Notes: a model not told the origin generated them from the sequence alone. 64,000 nucleotides of DNA from Hyphomicrobium denitrificans 1NES1 (GCF_000230975.2 NC_021172.1:992001-1056000); one strand, 5' to 3'. Counted from the stretch's first letter, positions 34,970 through 44,366 are shown. A program made the numbers and translations.

Positions 34970-35563
34970 ATGATGGTGCTCATCGTCGGTCTGATCCTGT
35001 TTCTTGGTGTTCATCTGGTGCCCACCTCGCCGGAGCTTCGCGACGGGCTCAAGGAGCGGATCGGAGAGGTGCCTTACAAGATCATCTTTTCCCTGCTCTC
35101 GCTGATCGGCCTGGTCGTCATCGTGCTCGGCTACCACAAGCTGCAGCTCCATCCTGGAAAAAATCCCATTCTCTGGGAGCCGCCGGTCTGGACGCGGCAT
35201 ATTGCAGTGGCACTGATGTTGCCGGCGATGATCCTGCTCGTTGCGTCGGTCATCCCGTCGCGCATCCGGACGGCGGTGCGCCACCCGATGCTCATCGCCA
35301 TCAAGACGTGGGCGTTCGCGCATCTCATTGCGAACGGCGACCTCGGAGCGCTTTTGCTGTTCGGATCTTTCCTCGCTTTCGCGGTTTATGACCGCGTCTC
35401 CGTGAAGAGGCGTGGTGCACAGGGACCGCTTGGGAATGCCGTTCCGTCGAGTTCGATCAACGATGTTATCGTCGTCGTTCTTGGCGTTGCACTTTACGCG
35501 GCATTGCTGCTCGGAGGCCATCAGTGGCTGATGGGCGTGTCGCCGATGCCGGAACTCGGCTGA
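34970..35563 (+). CDS. nnrU: NnrU-family membrane protein
   Basis: This 197-residue integral membrane protein has five or six hydrophobic segments: LIVGLILFLGVHLVPTSPEL, IIFSLLSLIGLVVIVLGYHK, HIAVALMLPAMILLVASVIP, KTWAFAHLIANGDLGALLLF and VVVLGVALYAALLLGGHQWL. The HP(M)LIAIKTWAFAHL stretch is the family signature with conserved His. NnrU was linked to nitric oxide and denitrification in rhizobia and is related to isoprenoid-modifying membrane enzymes; the role here is not shown. ATG 34970 has GGAGG 11 bases before it. It lies downstream of the methyltransferases and may share their transcript. Confidence 0.9.
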   Translation: MMVLIVGLILFLGVHLVPTSPELRDGLKERIGEVPYKIIFSLLSLIGLVVIVLGYHKLQLHPGKNPILWEPPVWTRHIAVALMLPAMILLVASVIPSRIRTAVRHPMLIAIKTWAFAHLIANGDLGALLLFGSFLAFAVYDRVSVKRRGAQGPLGNAVPSSSINDVIVVVLGVALYAALLLGGHQWLMGVSPMPELG

Positions 35564-35572
35564 TGTCCTCGC

Positions 35573-36202
35573 TTAGGCTGGAACGGAAGTCGTCGCCGGT
35601 TTTATCTTGCGGATCGCGGCCGTTACGACGATCGTGATCCAGGCGCCGATCGCGAGCAGCCATGCGACCGGGTCGATGACGTAGTCCCAGAGATTGAGAC
35701 TGCGGCCGGCGCCGAGCAGGAAGCCGAGAATGCCGATGTTCAGTGCGGCGGCGATGAAAAAGTAACGCCGGTAGAGGGCGTAGGCGAGAAGCACGACGAG
35801 CAGCAGCGGCAGCACATACCCGCTGTAGCCCAGTACGTACGTATCGTAGTTCAGAAAGCCGACCGCGCCGGGGTAGAGCAGCACGCCGGCCAGAACCAGC
35901 ATTGCGGTTCCGAAGCGGAACTCGCTGCCGCTGTCGAACCGGCGCCCTATCGTGGCGGTGATCGCGAAGAGCACGAGAAGCAAAAGACCGGGCGCGGAAG
36001 GTCGTTCAATCGCGGAAACGATCCATTCGAAACCCGAACGCGTCGAAATGTGCGTCAGCGCAGCAATCGCTATCGCCGCAATTCCGATAGCGGCGCGTTT
36101 GGCCGGACTTATTCGCACGACCTGGCTCAATGCCGCTGCGGCCATGAAGACCAGCAAAGCAGCGCTCGATCGATCGAGAAGGTAGTCGACAGCAGACATC
36201 AT
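35573..36202 (-). CDS. Multi-pass membrane protein of unknown function
   Basis: This 209-residue protein has about six or seven hydrophobic helices (AALLVFMAAAALSQVV, AAIGIAAIAIAALTHI, GLLLLVLFAITATIG, AMLVLAGVLLYPGAVGFLNY, YVLPLLLVVLLAYALYRRYF, FIAAALNIGILGFLLGAG, AWLLAIGAWITIVVTAAI). I do not recognise a family. Its ATG overlaps the stop of the upstream sialidase-like gene (ATGA), so the two are translationally coupled and probably work together at the membrane, perhaps in exopolysaccharide handling. Confidence 0.75.
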   Translation of the reverse strand: MMSAVDYLLDRSSAALLVFMAAAALSQVVRISPAKRAAIGIAAIAIAALTHISTRSGFEWIVSAIERPSAPGLLLLVLFAITATIGRRFDSGSEFRFGTAMLVLAGVLLYPGAVGFLNYDTYVLGYSGYVLPLLLVVLLAYALYRRYFFIAAALNIGILGFLLGAGRSLNLWDYVIDPVAWLLAIGAWITIVVTAAIRKIKPATTSVPA

Positions 36203-37443
36203 TTCTGTGCAGCCGATATTTTGAGGTTATGCTCTATCCAGGCGCTGGAGACGCGCACGTGGTTGATGGCGTGCTGCGGCGGGGGGCGCGAGAAAACGAC
36301 GTCGAACTGGCCTGGCTCGGACTCGATCAGAAACGGGTATGCTACGGCATCGCCTTCGAGCCGGTCGTTCTTTTGTGCGACTGTGCCGATCCTGCGCAAG
36401 CTCGTTCCATCAAGATTGGAGAATGCAAGTTTGACGTTGGATTCGTGGTCTGGATCGTCATTGAAAGCGAGCAGAATACGCGTGTCGTCGTAACGTATCG
36501 CAGCTATGGGGCCGCCGGGGTTTGGAAGATCGATTGGCGTCGGAGGCGTCCATGTGCGTCCGGCATCGACAGTATGAGACATAAGGATACGCTGAGGACG
36601 GAAGCTGTTCAGACGACGCACGAATGCGATGGCCGTCGTCGGTCCAGTCGCAACGATGGCGGGCTGGTAGCCGACCGTGCCGCCGTTACCCATGCGCAGC
36701 TTGTCGATGACGCGTCCGTTTCGATCAAGGACGAGCATGACGGGGTATTTGCGGTTCATCTCGTGGTAGGCGGGCAGCGCGATGCGATCGCCGGAGAGGC
36801 GGATCGGCAATGACTTCGTCAGATGCGACATGTTCAGGAATGGGGAAGCGTAGAGTCGTTGCGCGGGACTCCACGTCCGGCCATTGTCGACGCTGCGGAT
36901 CAACACGATCTCGCACGTCGCCCAGCCGCTGAGGCGGGAGGCTGCGAAGAACAACCAGATCTCGTTCGGGGAGCGGCGGAACGGAACGGGATTGGCGAGC
37001 GACTTGACCGTCAGTCCGATGTCACGCGTAACGGTGTTACTGTTTGTAACGACTGCTGTCGGCGACCAGTGGTCGCCGTCGAAACGTGCCGAGACGAGCT
37101 CGGCGTTGGCGGCCCCTTCGTAGACGGCACGATACCAGAACGCGAGCAGGCCAGTCGGCGTTTCGATCAGGGACGGGCCGTGAACAAAATCCTTTTCATC
37201 CGGCGGGGTGATGGTCTGGGCTTGGATTTCGAGATCGCCGCGAACGGGCGCTTGCGGCACGTCGACGACAAACGTCCAAGGCTCGATGCGGTTTGCCATC
37301 TTGTAGAGAAGGAGCGCCGCCAGCACGACCGAACAGCCAAAAGCCGCCCACGTTGCCAATGTCTTGGTTGCGTGCCGATCCACGAAATCCCATCCAATGC
37401 CCAATATCGCGGGCGGGTATATGCCTGCCCGGCCTGATGTCAA
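36199..37443 (-). CDS. Membrane-anchored sialidase-like (BNR repeat) protein
   Basis: This protein of about 414 residues has one N-terminal membrane anchor (LATWAAFGCSVVLAALLLYK) and a beta-propeller-like domain with two Asp boxes (SVDNGRTWSP, TVDAGRTWTPP), the mark of sialidase/BNR-repeat proteins. The arginine and Asp-Glu-Tyr set of true sialidases cannot be confirmed by eye, although VHGPSLIETPTGLLAFWYRA resembles the family entry. It may be a glycosidase or a carbohydrate-binding propeller facing the periplasm. The first start is a TTG at 37443; GTG 37383 is an alternative. It is coupled to the downstream multi-pass membrane gene. Confidence 0.7.
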   Translation of the reverse strand: MTSGRAGIYPPAILGIGWDFVDRHATKTLATWAAFGCSVVLAALLLYKMANRIEPWTFVVDVPQAPVRGDLEIQAQTITPPDEKDFVHGPSLIETPTGLLAFWYRAVYEGAANAELVSARFDGDHWSPTAVVTNSNTVTRDIGLTVKSLANPVPFRRSPNEIWLFFAASRLSGWATCEIVLIRSVDNGRTWSPAQRLYASPFLNMSHLTKSLPIRLSGDRIALPAYHEMNRKYPVMLVLDRNGRVIDKLRMGNGGTVGYQPAIVATGPTTAIAFVRRLNSFRPQRILMSHTVDAGRTWTPPTPIDLPNPGGPIAAIRYDDTRILLAFNDDPDHESNVKLAFSNLDGTSLRRIGTVAQKNDRLEGDAVAYPFLIESEPGQFDVVFSRPPPQHAINHVRVSSAWIEHNLKISAAQK

Positions 37444-37505
37444 CGAACGGACGCGAAGCAGCCGTCGGCTTTACCGGAGAAACCGCGGAGAATGAGCCCG
37501 AAGTG

Positions 37506-39185
37506 TCACTTTGTGAGCACGACGAATTCGGTCCCGCTGCCGTTCTCGTGAAGCGGCAACTCGCGGTCTGAAACAATCAGCGAGGCGCCGGGGCGCGCCC
37601 GCTCGCTAATCATGGACAAGATGTCGTCCGGTATCGTGAATGCGGCAAGCGCCGCCGTCGCCATTCGGACGCTCAGATTATCCTCCTGGGGTGACGCTGA
37701 ATCGCGGCCACGGCGTTTGCGCGCGTCGTCGAGGAATGTTTTTCCCGCCGCCGGAACCTGCGCGCTGACCAATCTCCAGTCGAACGTATTGGGATCGGCG
37801 CCATAGCGCATCGCGGTGAAGACGTGGGTGCCGACAGGACCAGGAAGCGGCGTGATCGCGATCGGCGCTTCAAGCACGGGTTCGACTCCCTGGCGCACAT
37901 AGATCCGCTGTGCGCGGAGGCTGACGAGGACCGAAATCGCTTTGGAGCGGAGACGTATATCCTTATTTGCATCCGCCAACTCGCGTTTTGCCGACATCAG
38001 ATCGGTTTGAGCGTCGCGCAGGGCATCCGCGGCGGCATCGCGCGCGGCTTTGGCCGCCGAGAAACGAGCTTGAACTTCCGCGAAACTCCATTCGGTTTTG
38101 GCGGCGTTCGTGCGGGCGTCATCGGCGTTTTGCGTCGCCTGGAGCACGGCGTTCTCGAGACCGGCTTCGCGATTTCCTCCGTCATTCGAGGTTGGCGCGG
38201 TACCCGCGACGGCGCCGGACATGTACGTCTCGAATGCGCGGATGGCGTCCTGCTGTTTCAATTCCGCGTTCTTGACGGCGGCTCTCAGAGGTTCGGCGGC
38301 GCGTTGTGCGGCCTGAAGTTGTCCTTCGGCTTGAGCAAACTCCTTTGCGGTCTCGTCGGTCTTGGCAACTGCTGCAGTCTGCGCTGCGTCAGCCGTTTTC
38401 AAAGCCGCCTGCAGGCGCGCAATGCGCTCTTGCATCATCTGATCGGCTTCAGCGCGCGTCGTCGGGCGGCGTTGCGGATCGCGAGGCATGTCGGCGACGG
38501 CGCGTGCGAGTGCCGGCGAAATTCCGATCAGAAGCGGAAGCTCCTGCATGGCGTCGGTCGTGACTTCGTCGGGCTTGTCGTTGACGGCGACACGTGGCTG
38601 CTCCGACGTCCCGGCGTTCATCGCGGTCTTGTCGTCGAGAGGCAGCGGCTTGAAGAGCTTCGGACTATTGAACGCGATCGGTTCTGCGTCGCCCGCCGTG
38701 ACGACGACGCGATTGCCGATCTTGGTCAGGCCATAAAGTGTTCTGGCGAAGCTGTGAGGCAGACGAATGCAACCATGCGACGCGCGGAAGCCCGGAACGA
38801 CACCGGCATGCAACGCAATTCCAGACCATGTAATCCGTTCCATGTACGGCATTTCGGCGCCGGAATAGATGTTGCTCCGATGCTGAACGTTTTTTTCGAG
38901 AATTGAAAAGACGCCGGTCGGCGTCGCGAAGCCCGGCCGGCCGCTCGATATTCGCGATGTCGCAATCTCACCGTTCGCATCGTAGACGCGCAGTCTTTGA
39001 TTTCTAAGCGATGCAATGAGGATGAGCGGGGAATCTGATCGCGGCGCGGTGAGCGTCGCCGGAGCGTTGGGTGTTTTTTGCCTGGCACTCGCAGCGGGAG
39101 CAGCGACGACAGCCAGGGCGACGGCAATTATTGCCGCAATGGCGTGGCGCTTTCCCCGACACAGCTGTTTGCTCAAGCGACGCAC
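37506..39185 (-). CDS. L,D-transpeptidase with coiled coil and second YkuD-like segment
   Basis: This 559-residue secreted protein has a signal peptide (AIAAIIAVALAVVAAPAASA). A YkuD L,D-transpeptidase domain at about 52-165 contains IALHAGVVPGFRASHGCIRLP, with His and catalytic Cys at 137-139; it would cross-link peptidoglycan 3-3 or attach proteins. An alanine-rich coiled coil follows at about 245-412 (LKQQDAIRAFETYM; RDAAADALRDAQTDLMSAKR). Then a second YkuD-like half appears at about 415-475 (ISVLVSLRAQRIYVRQGVEP, PLPGPVGTHVFTAM), which repeats the strand pattern of the first domain but has no HGC motif. The YkuD call is firm, the duplication is an inference. Confidence 0.88.
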   Translation of the reverse strand: MRRLSKQLCRGKRHAIAAIIAVALAVVAAPAASARQKTPNAPATLTAPRSDSPLILIASLRNQRLRVYDANGEIATSRISSGRPGFATPTGVFSILEKNVQHRSNIYSGAEMPYMERITWSGIALHAGVVPGFRASHGCIRLPHSFARTLYGLTKIGNRVVVTAGDAEPIAFNSPKLFKPLPLDDKTAMNAGTSEQPRVAVNDKPDEVTTDAMQELPLLIGISPALARAVADMPRDPQRRPTTRAEADQMMQERIARLQAALKTADAAQTAAVAKTDETAKEFAQAEGQLQAAQRAAEPLRAAVKNAELKQQDAIRAFETYMSGAVAGTAPTSNDGGNREAGLENAVLQATQNADDARTNAAKTEWSFAEVQARFSAAKAARDAAADALRDAQTDLMSAKRELADANKDIRLRSKAISVLVSLRAQRIYVRQGVEPVLEAPIAITPLPGPVGTHVFTAMRYGADPNTFDWRLVSAQVPAAGKTFLDDARKRRGRDSASPQEDNLSVRMATAALAAFTIPDDILSMISERARPGASLIVSDRELPLHENGSGTEFVVLTK

Positions 39186-39545
39186 GCGACCCCACCTGAC
39201 GCCGAACCAAACCCGTCACTGCCATGCGCGACCAAAGTGAGGATGGTCACGATTTACCGGCAGGCCCATAAACTGGTTATCAGACCGCAATTGGGAGCGG
39301 CAATGGATGTCGCACCCGGGCATGCACGCGAGGACTAATCTGTTGCATCAATTCCACGTTTTGCCACGTGAACCGCACTTGCTGTGCATAGCCTGTGGTT
39401 AATTTCACTAATCTGCTAGACTTTATCAAGCGCGTGCTCTGGCCACTCAACTTCCGTTTCCGTAAACTCCATTCAGTAAGACGCTCGCGCTAGTATGAAT
39501 CGTCGATTGGCGGTTTCATCGCATTGCCGCGACGATCGGAGGCCA
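39186..39545. other. Divergent intergenic region before panB
   Basis: These 360 bases separate the divergent L,D-transpeptidase gene and panB. I see no gene. The stretch 39395-39430 (GTGGTTAATTTCACTAATC then TAGACTTTATC) is AT-rich and is the best promoter candidate for panB. Confidence 0.35.
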
Positions 39546-40427
39546 ATGTCGATCCACTTCAAGCGCCGCCGGCTGATGGCGCCCGATATTACGGCACGCA
39601 AGGGCGGCGAGCCCATCGTGGCGTTGACGTCCTATCATGCGCACACGGCGGCGATTGCCGACAATCACTGCGATTTTCTGCTAGTCGGCGATAGTCTTGG
39701 CATGGTCATGCATGGCTATGAATCGACTGTGCCGGTGCCCCTTGAGCTTATGGTCATGCACGGCCGAGCAGTGGTCAGGGGATCGAAACGCGCGCTCGTC
39801 GTCATCGACATGCCGTTCGGGACTTACGAGGAAAGCCCGGCGATTGCGTTCCGGAATGCTGCTCGGGTGATGAAGGAGACCGACTGCGGCGGCGTCAAGC
39901 TCGAAGGCGGGCGGCGCATGGCCGAAACCGTTCGCTATCTCGTAGAGCGTGGCATCCCGGTGATGGCCCACATCGGGCTGACGCCGCAATCGGTCAACGT
40001 ACTCGGCGGATTCAAAACGCAGGGCCGGACGGTCGATCAATGGGCGGCGATCGAGGAAGATGCCCGGCTCGTTTCCGAAGCCGGCGCGTTTGCGGTCGTG
40101 CTCGAAGCGATGGCGGCCCCTCTTGCCGAACGGATCACAAAGGCCATTGCGATCCCGACCATCGGGATCGGCGCCTCGCCCGGCTGCGACGGTCAAATCC
40201 TTGTCATGGAGGATATGCTCGGGCTTTCGCCGAATGTGCCGAAATTCGTGAAGAAATTCGGAGCAATCGGGGCTGCCATCGACCGCGCCATCGGAGCTTA
40301 TGCCGCCGAGGTTCGCGCCCGGACTTTCCCGGCGCCCGAGCACACCTATTCGATCAAGGAGGGCGATAGCGCGACCGCTGCGCCTTCCCAGCGGGCCACG
40401 AAAAAGCCGAAGACTCCGAGCACTTAG
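39546..40427 (+). CDS. panB: 3-methyl-2-oxobutanoate hydroxymethyltransferase
   Basis: PanB adds a hydroxymethyl group from methylene-tetrahydrofolate to ketoisovalerate, the first committed step to pantothenate and CoA. The 293-residue TIM barrel shows [20 protein letters not shown], the metal/substrate motif [60 protein letters not shown], the catalytic Glu in [15 protein letters not shown] and [23 protein letters not shown] 39546 is preceded by GGAGG, closer than usual. A 25-residue polar C-terminal tail ([10 protein letters not shown]) extends beyond the usual length. panC is not adjacent. Confidence 0.96.
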   Translation: MSIHFKRRRLMAPDITARKGGEPIVALTSYHAHTAAIADNHCDFLLVGDSLGMVMHGYESTVPVPLELMVMHGRAVVRGSKRALVVIDMPFGTYEESPAIAFRNAARVMKETDCGGVKLEGGRRMAETVRYLVERGIPVMAHIGLTPQSVNVLGGFKTQGRTVDQWAAIEEDARLVSEAGAFAVVLEAMAAPLAERITKAIAIPTIGIGASPGCDGQILVMEDMLGLSPNVPKFVKKFGAIGAAIDRAIGAYAAEVRARTFPAPEHTYSIKEGDSATAAPSQRATKKPKTPST

Positions 40428-40583
40428 CCGACGGGACGTCAGGGAATTCGTTGGCAACGCCGCCGAATGCGGGGGTGGGGCTTGCCCCGGGCGGCCGCTT
40501 CGCTATCTATGCCCGCCAAGTGGGATCGGCCGCGTCCGGTCCGCGTTCGACTACTGGAAACTGCCGGAGCTTAGGGACATACG

Positions 40584-41375
40584 ATGGCCGATGAACAAGA
40601 CAGCCTGCTGCGCGAAGTCGAGGAGGAAATCCGCCGCGAGCGGATGGAGAAGCTTTGGCAACGCTATAGCGGTCTGATCATGGCCGGCGCGGTGCTCATC
40701 GTGCTCGCGGTCGCCGGATACAAGTATTTGGAGACCAAGCGCATCGCTGCAGAACAAAGCGCCGGCGCGGAATACACGGCCGCCGAGACGCTGAGCGACG
40801 ATAAAAAGAAGGACGAAGCCGAGGCAGCATTCAAGAAGCTCGCTGACGAGGGACCGTCCGGTTATGGCTCGCTCGCAAAGCTGCAACTTGCGGGGGCCCA
40901 GGCGAAAGACGGCAAAACGGCCGACGCCATCGCGACATACGATTCCCTGGCAAACGACTTGGGTGCCGACAATCTGTTGAAAAGCTTTGCACAACTGCAG
41001 GCGGCATCGCTTCGGATGCCGGATGCCGACTATGCAGAAATCCAGAATCGCTTGACACCACTTGCAGGTGACGATGCCCCGTTCAGCAAAAGTGCGCGCG
41101 AGCTGCTAGGCATCGCCGCGTACAAGGCCGGGAAATATGACGAGGCGCGCAAGTATCTGGAGCCGCTGCTGATCGATCCCAATGCCTCTGAAGCGCTTCA
41201 GGAGCGCGTGAAGGTGGTGATGTCGGACATTGCAGCGTCCGAGGTCGGGAGCGGCACGAAGGCGCCAGATGCGAATGCGCCGAAGGCTTCGACGAGCGGC
41301 TCGGCGGACGAAGGGAAGCCAGCCGACGCAAAACCGAGTGCCGATGCGGCGACGGGGACTGAGACGAAGAAGTAG
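40584..41375 (+). CDS. YfgM-like membrane-anchored TPR protein
   Basis: This 263-residue protein has a cytoplasmic N-terminus (LLREVEEEIRRERMEKLWQR), one transmembrane helix (LIMAGAVLIVLAVAGYKYLE) and periplasmic TPR-like repeats (SLAKLQLAGAQAKDGKTADA; SARELLGIAAYKAGKYDEAR). The last 40 residues are a low-complexity Ala/Asp/Lys tail. In E. coli the equivalent YfgM is an ancillary SecYEG partner with chaperone links. The order yfgM-bamB-der is kept here, which supports the call. Confidence 0.88.
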   Translation: MADEQDSLLREVEEEIRRERMEKLWQRYSGLIMAGAVLIVLAVAGYKYLETKRIAAEQSAGAEYTAAETLSDDKKKDEAEAAFKKLADEGPSGYGSLAKLQLAGAQAKDGKTADAIATYDSLANDLGADNLLKSFAQLQAASLRMPDADYAEIQNRLTPLAGDDAPFSKSARELLGIAAYKAGKYDEARKYLEPLLIDPNASEALQERVKVVMSDIAASEVGSGTKAPDANAPKASTSGSADEGKPADAKPSADAATGTETKK

Positions 41376-41406
41376 CGGCTGGCATGGCGGGAGAGGAGAG
41401 ACGGGC

Positions 41407-42756
41407 TTGAGCAAGGGGGGAAACGACAAGCGCCATCGTGCGTTGCCGCTTCTTGTGGCGTTCGTCGCGGCTTCCCTGCTGGCGGGGTGTGCGGGCGGTG
41501 GCCCGTCGCTGCCGAAAATTTCCGAGCTCAATCCCTTCAAGACCAAGCAACAGCCGCTTCCCGGGCGCCGCATTCCGGTTATCGAGACGACGGAAAGCCT
41601 CTCCGACAATCTTGCCGATGCGGACAAACCGATCGTGCTGCCGCCTGTGCGCAACAACGATGCGTGGCCGCAGCCGGGTGGAGAGCCTAACAATGTTCCC
41701 GGCAACCTCGCGCTGGCGGGCGCGGTGCATCAAACATGGAGCGCCAGTGTCGGCGAGGGTTCGTCCAAAACGGGCCGAGTGACGGTGAGCCCCATCGTCT
41801 ATGACGGCCGCATTTACACGCTCGATGCTGCCGCGACTCTTTCGGCATTTTCGCTGTCTGGAAGCAAAGTCTTTTCAATTTCGACCAAGCCAGAGGGGAC
41901 TGTTGGACTTGGCGGATATGGCGGAGGGCTGGCGGCCGAAAATGGCCGGCTCTACGTCGCTAACGGCTACGGTACCGTGGCTGCTCTCGATCCGCAGTCC
42001 GGAAAAACAATCTGGACCAAGAACCTCGATGTGCCCGTTCGCGCCGCACCGACGGCCGTCGGCGATCGTCTTTATGTCATCACGATCGATGGACGTTTCT
42101 ATTGTTTGAGCGGCATCGACGGCGCAGAAGTTTGGACCGCGCGCGGTTTGCCACAAACGGCGAGCCTCATGACCTCGACTAGTCCGGCGGTCGACGGAGA
42201 TGTCGTCGTCGTGCCTTATCCGTCGGGCGACATCATCGCCTACAAGACATCGGATGGCACGGCGGTGTGGACCGAAAACCTCTCGCGTACCCGCCAGACG
42301 TCGCAGATCGCATCGATGAGCGACGCGGCACGGCCGGCAATCGACAACGGTATTGTCTTTGCAGTCGGTCATGCAGGCCGCATGATCGCGGCGCAGGCAA
42401 AGAACGGTGATCGCCTATGGTCGGCAACGATTCCGAGTTCACAGCCGCCCTGCGTCGCTGGAGATACGATCTTTGTCGTCGACACGGCCGGGCGGTTGCT
42501 GGCCCTGGCGCGTTCGAGCGGCAAGACGAAGTGGACGGTGAAACTTCCGGAAGCCAAGTCATGGGCCGGGCCAGTGCTTGCCGCAGGTACCCTGTGGCTT
42601 GTTTCAAGCGCGGGCCAAGTCGTGGGCGTCGACGGCACGACCGGCAAGCTTGGCAGCCAGGTCAGCATCGGGGAAGCGTCCTATATCCCGCCGATCGTCG
42701 CCCAGGGGCACATGTTTGTCCTGACTGACGCGGCAAAACTGATCGCCCTCAACTAG
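41407..42756 (+). CDS. bamB: BamB-like outer-membrane assembly lipoprotein
   Basis: This 449-residue PQQ-repeat beta-propeller lipoprotein belongs by position and fold to the BAM complex that inserts outer-membrane proteins. The lipobox is LLAGC after a hydrophobic signal (LPLLVAFVAASLLAGCAGGG). Propeller repeats are visible as YDGRIYTLDAAATLSAF, GRLYVANGYGTVAALDPQSG, GDRLYVITIDGRFYCLSGID and AGTLWLVSSAGQVVGVDGTT, with AxxGxxxW-type spacings. The start is TTG 41407: GAGAGGAGAG precedes it and it puts the signal peptide at the very N-terminus. The ATG-started frame upstream begins inside the previous gene. Confidence 0.92.
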   Translation: MSKGGNDKRHRALPLLVAFVAASLLAGCAGGGPSLPKISELNPFKTKQQPLPGRRIPVIETTESLSDNLADADKPIVLPPVRNNDAWPQPGGEPNNVPGNLALAGAVHQTWSASVGEGSSKTGRVTVSPIVYDGRIYTLDAAATLSAFSLSGSKVFSISTKPEGTVGLGGYGGGLAAENGRLYVANGYGTVAALDPQSGKTIWTKNLDVPVRAAPTAVGDRLYVITIDGRFYCLSGIDGAEVWTARGLPQTASLMTSTSPAVDGDVVVVPYPSGDIIAYKTSDGTAVWTENLSRTRQTSQIASMSDAARPAIDNGIVFAVGHAGRMIAAQAKNGDRLWSATIPSSQPPCVAGDTIFVVDTAGRLLALARSSGKTKWTVKLPEAKSWAGPVLAAGTLWLVSSAGQVVGVDGTTGKLGSQVSIGEASYIPPIVAQGHMFVLTDAAKLIALN

Positions 42757-42769
42757 GAATTGGGCTAGA

Positions 42770-42785
42770 GACCGTCCGGACGGTC
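42770..42785. repeat. 16-bp perfect palindrome
   Basis: GACCGTCCGGACGGTC is fully self-complementary and lies 14 bases after the bamB stop and 58 before der. There is no T tract, so it is more likely a hairpin or protein site than a simple terminator. Confidence 0.5.
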
Positions 42786-42842
42786 GCCGCCGGATGCGCG
42801 CGAACGCATTCGCATCTCTATTAATCATACGACGGCCAATCC

Positions 42843-44252
42843 TTGACGTTCGAAGCCCATATCCCCCTGGCCCCCGTGGTCGCTATTGTCGGCCGTCCCA
42901 ATGTCGGAAAGTCGACGCTGTTCAACCGCTTGACCGGCACTCGGGCGGCGCTCGTTTCAGATCTGCCGGGACTCACGCGCGACCGCCGCGACGGTATTGC
43001 GGAGATTTTCGGAACCGAGCTTCGTCTTATCGATACTGCCGGTCTTGAAGAAGCGCGCCAGGGCACGATCGCCGATCGCATGCGCAAGCAGACCGAACAG
43101 GCGATCGCGGCAGCGGATCTCGTGCTTTTCGTGATCGACGCGCGCGCCGGCGTTACGGCTGCGGACAGCTCCTTCGCGCGGATCGCCCGGCAGTCGGGAA
43201 AGCCTGTCGTTCTCGTCGCGAACAAAGCCGAGGGGCGTCAGGGCACCGATGGCGTCCTCGATGCCTTCTCGCTTGGCCTCGGCGCTCCGATTGCAATCTC
43301 GGCTGAGCATGGCGAGGGCATCGGCGATCTTGCGGCCGACATCGTTGCGGCGCTTGGTTTGAAGATTCCGAAAACGGCCAAGAAAGGGCGCGACCACGAC
43401 GCAGAACCGGTCGACGATAAGAAGCTGCCGCCGGAGCGCCCGCGACCGATCCGGGTCGCGATCGTCGGCCGGCCGAATGCGGGAAAGTCGACGCTCGTCA
43501 ATGCGCTCCTTGGCGAAGACCGGATGATCACCGGGCCTGAGCCGGGTTTGACACGGGACAGCGTCGCGAGCGAACTCGACTACAAGGGCCAATCGATCCT
43601 GCTGTTCGATACTGCGGGATTGAGGCGCAAGGCGAAGATTACCGAGACGGCAGAGAAGCTGGCAGCCAGCGATGCCGTGCGCGCCATCCGATTTGCCGAA
43701 GTCGTCGTGCTGCTGATCGATGCGGAGCATCCCTTCGAGCATCAGGATTTGACGATCGGTCACCGGGTTACGGAGGAAGGGCGTGCTCTTGTCGTCGCGA
43801 TCAACAAGTGGGACCTGATTCCCGAAAAACAGAAGACGCTGCGCGATCTCAAAAAGACGGTTGCTGAAAGTCTTGCGCAGGTGCCGAACGTTCCTGTCGT
43901 CGCAATTTCGGCGCGTTCGGAAAGCGGGCTCGACCAGCTGATGTCGGCGATCATCAAGACGCACGCGACATGGAACCGCCGCGTTTCGACACCGCAGCTC
44001 AACCGCTGGCTCGAAGAAGCGTTGAGCCGACACGCACCGCCTGCCGCAGCCGGCAAGCGCATCAAAATCCGCTATGTGACGCAGCCTTCGACACGGCCGC
44101 CGACGTTCGTGGCATTTTGCCAACGGGCCGATGCATTGCCGAAATCCTATCTGAAATATCTCACGAACTCGCTGCGCGAAGCATTCGACCTTCCGGGTGT
44201 GCCAATTCGCTTCAGCCTTAGAAAAGGCGAGAATCCTTATGTTAAAAAATAG
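42843..44252 (+). CDS. der: Ribosome biogenesis GTPase Der (EngA)
   Basis: This double-GTPase protein of 469 residues is needed for 50S subunit assembly. The first G domain has VVAIVGRPNVGKSTLFNRL and the switch II DTAGLEEAR, with NKAEG. The second has VAIVGRPNAGKSTLVNALLG, DTAGLRRKAKI and NKWDLI. A KH-like C-terminal domain follows (RIKIRYVTQPSTRPPTFVAF; PGVPIRFSLRKGENPY). Both P-loops are intact. Translation appears to start at TTG 42843, since no ATG or GTG lies before the first P-loop. Third gene of yfgM-bamB-der. Confidence 0.97.
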   Translation: MTFEAHIPLAPVVAIVGRPNVGKSTLFNRLTGTRAALVSDLPGLTRDRRDGIAEIFGTELRLIDTAGLEEARQGTIADRMRKQTEQAIAAADLVLFVIDARAGVTAADSSFARIARQSGKPVVLVANKAEGRQGTDGVLDAFSLGLGAPIAISAEHGEGIGDLAADIVAALGLKIPKTAKKGRDHDAEPVDDKKLPPERPRPIRVAIVGRPNAGKSTLVNALLGEDRMITGPEPGLTRDSVASELDYKGQSILLFDTAGLRRKAKITETAEKLAASDAVRAIRFAEVVVLLIDAEHPFEHQDLTIGHRVTEEGRALVVAINKWDLIPEKQKTLRDLKKTVAESLAQVPNVPVVAISARSESGLDQLMSAIIKTHATWNRRVSTPQLNRWLEEALSRHAPPAAAGKRIKIRYVTQPSTRPPTFVAFCQRADALPKSYLKYLTNSLREAFDLPGVPIRFSLRKGENPYVKK

Positions 44253-44366
44253 CAAGTTGCGGGATGCCATTCACCAGTTAAACGAGAATCGGGCATCTGG
44301 TGCCGAAAGCTCAGGCACAGTAATTTTCCGATTCACATCGAAGACAGGAATCTAGAGGGACCATTG

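Noticed and set aside
39395..39415. Possible CtrA half-site (TTAATTTCACTAAT) upstream of panB
   Set aside because: The second half does not match TTAA and the spacing is off; too weak to call.
42957..44270. 437-codon minus frame opposite der
   Set aside because: Antisense shadow of the two GTPase domains of Der; no independent support.
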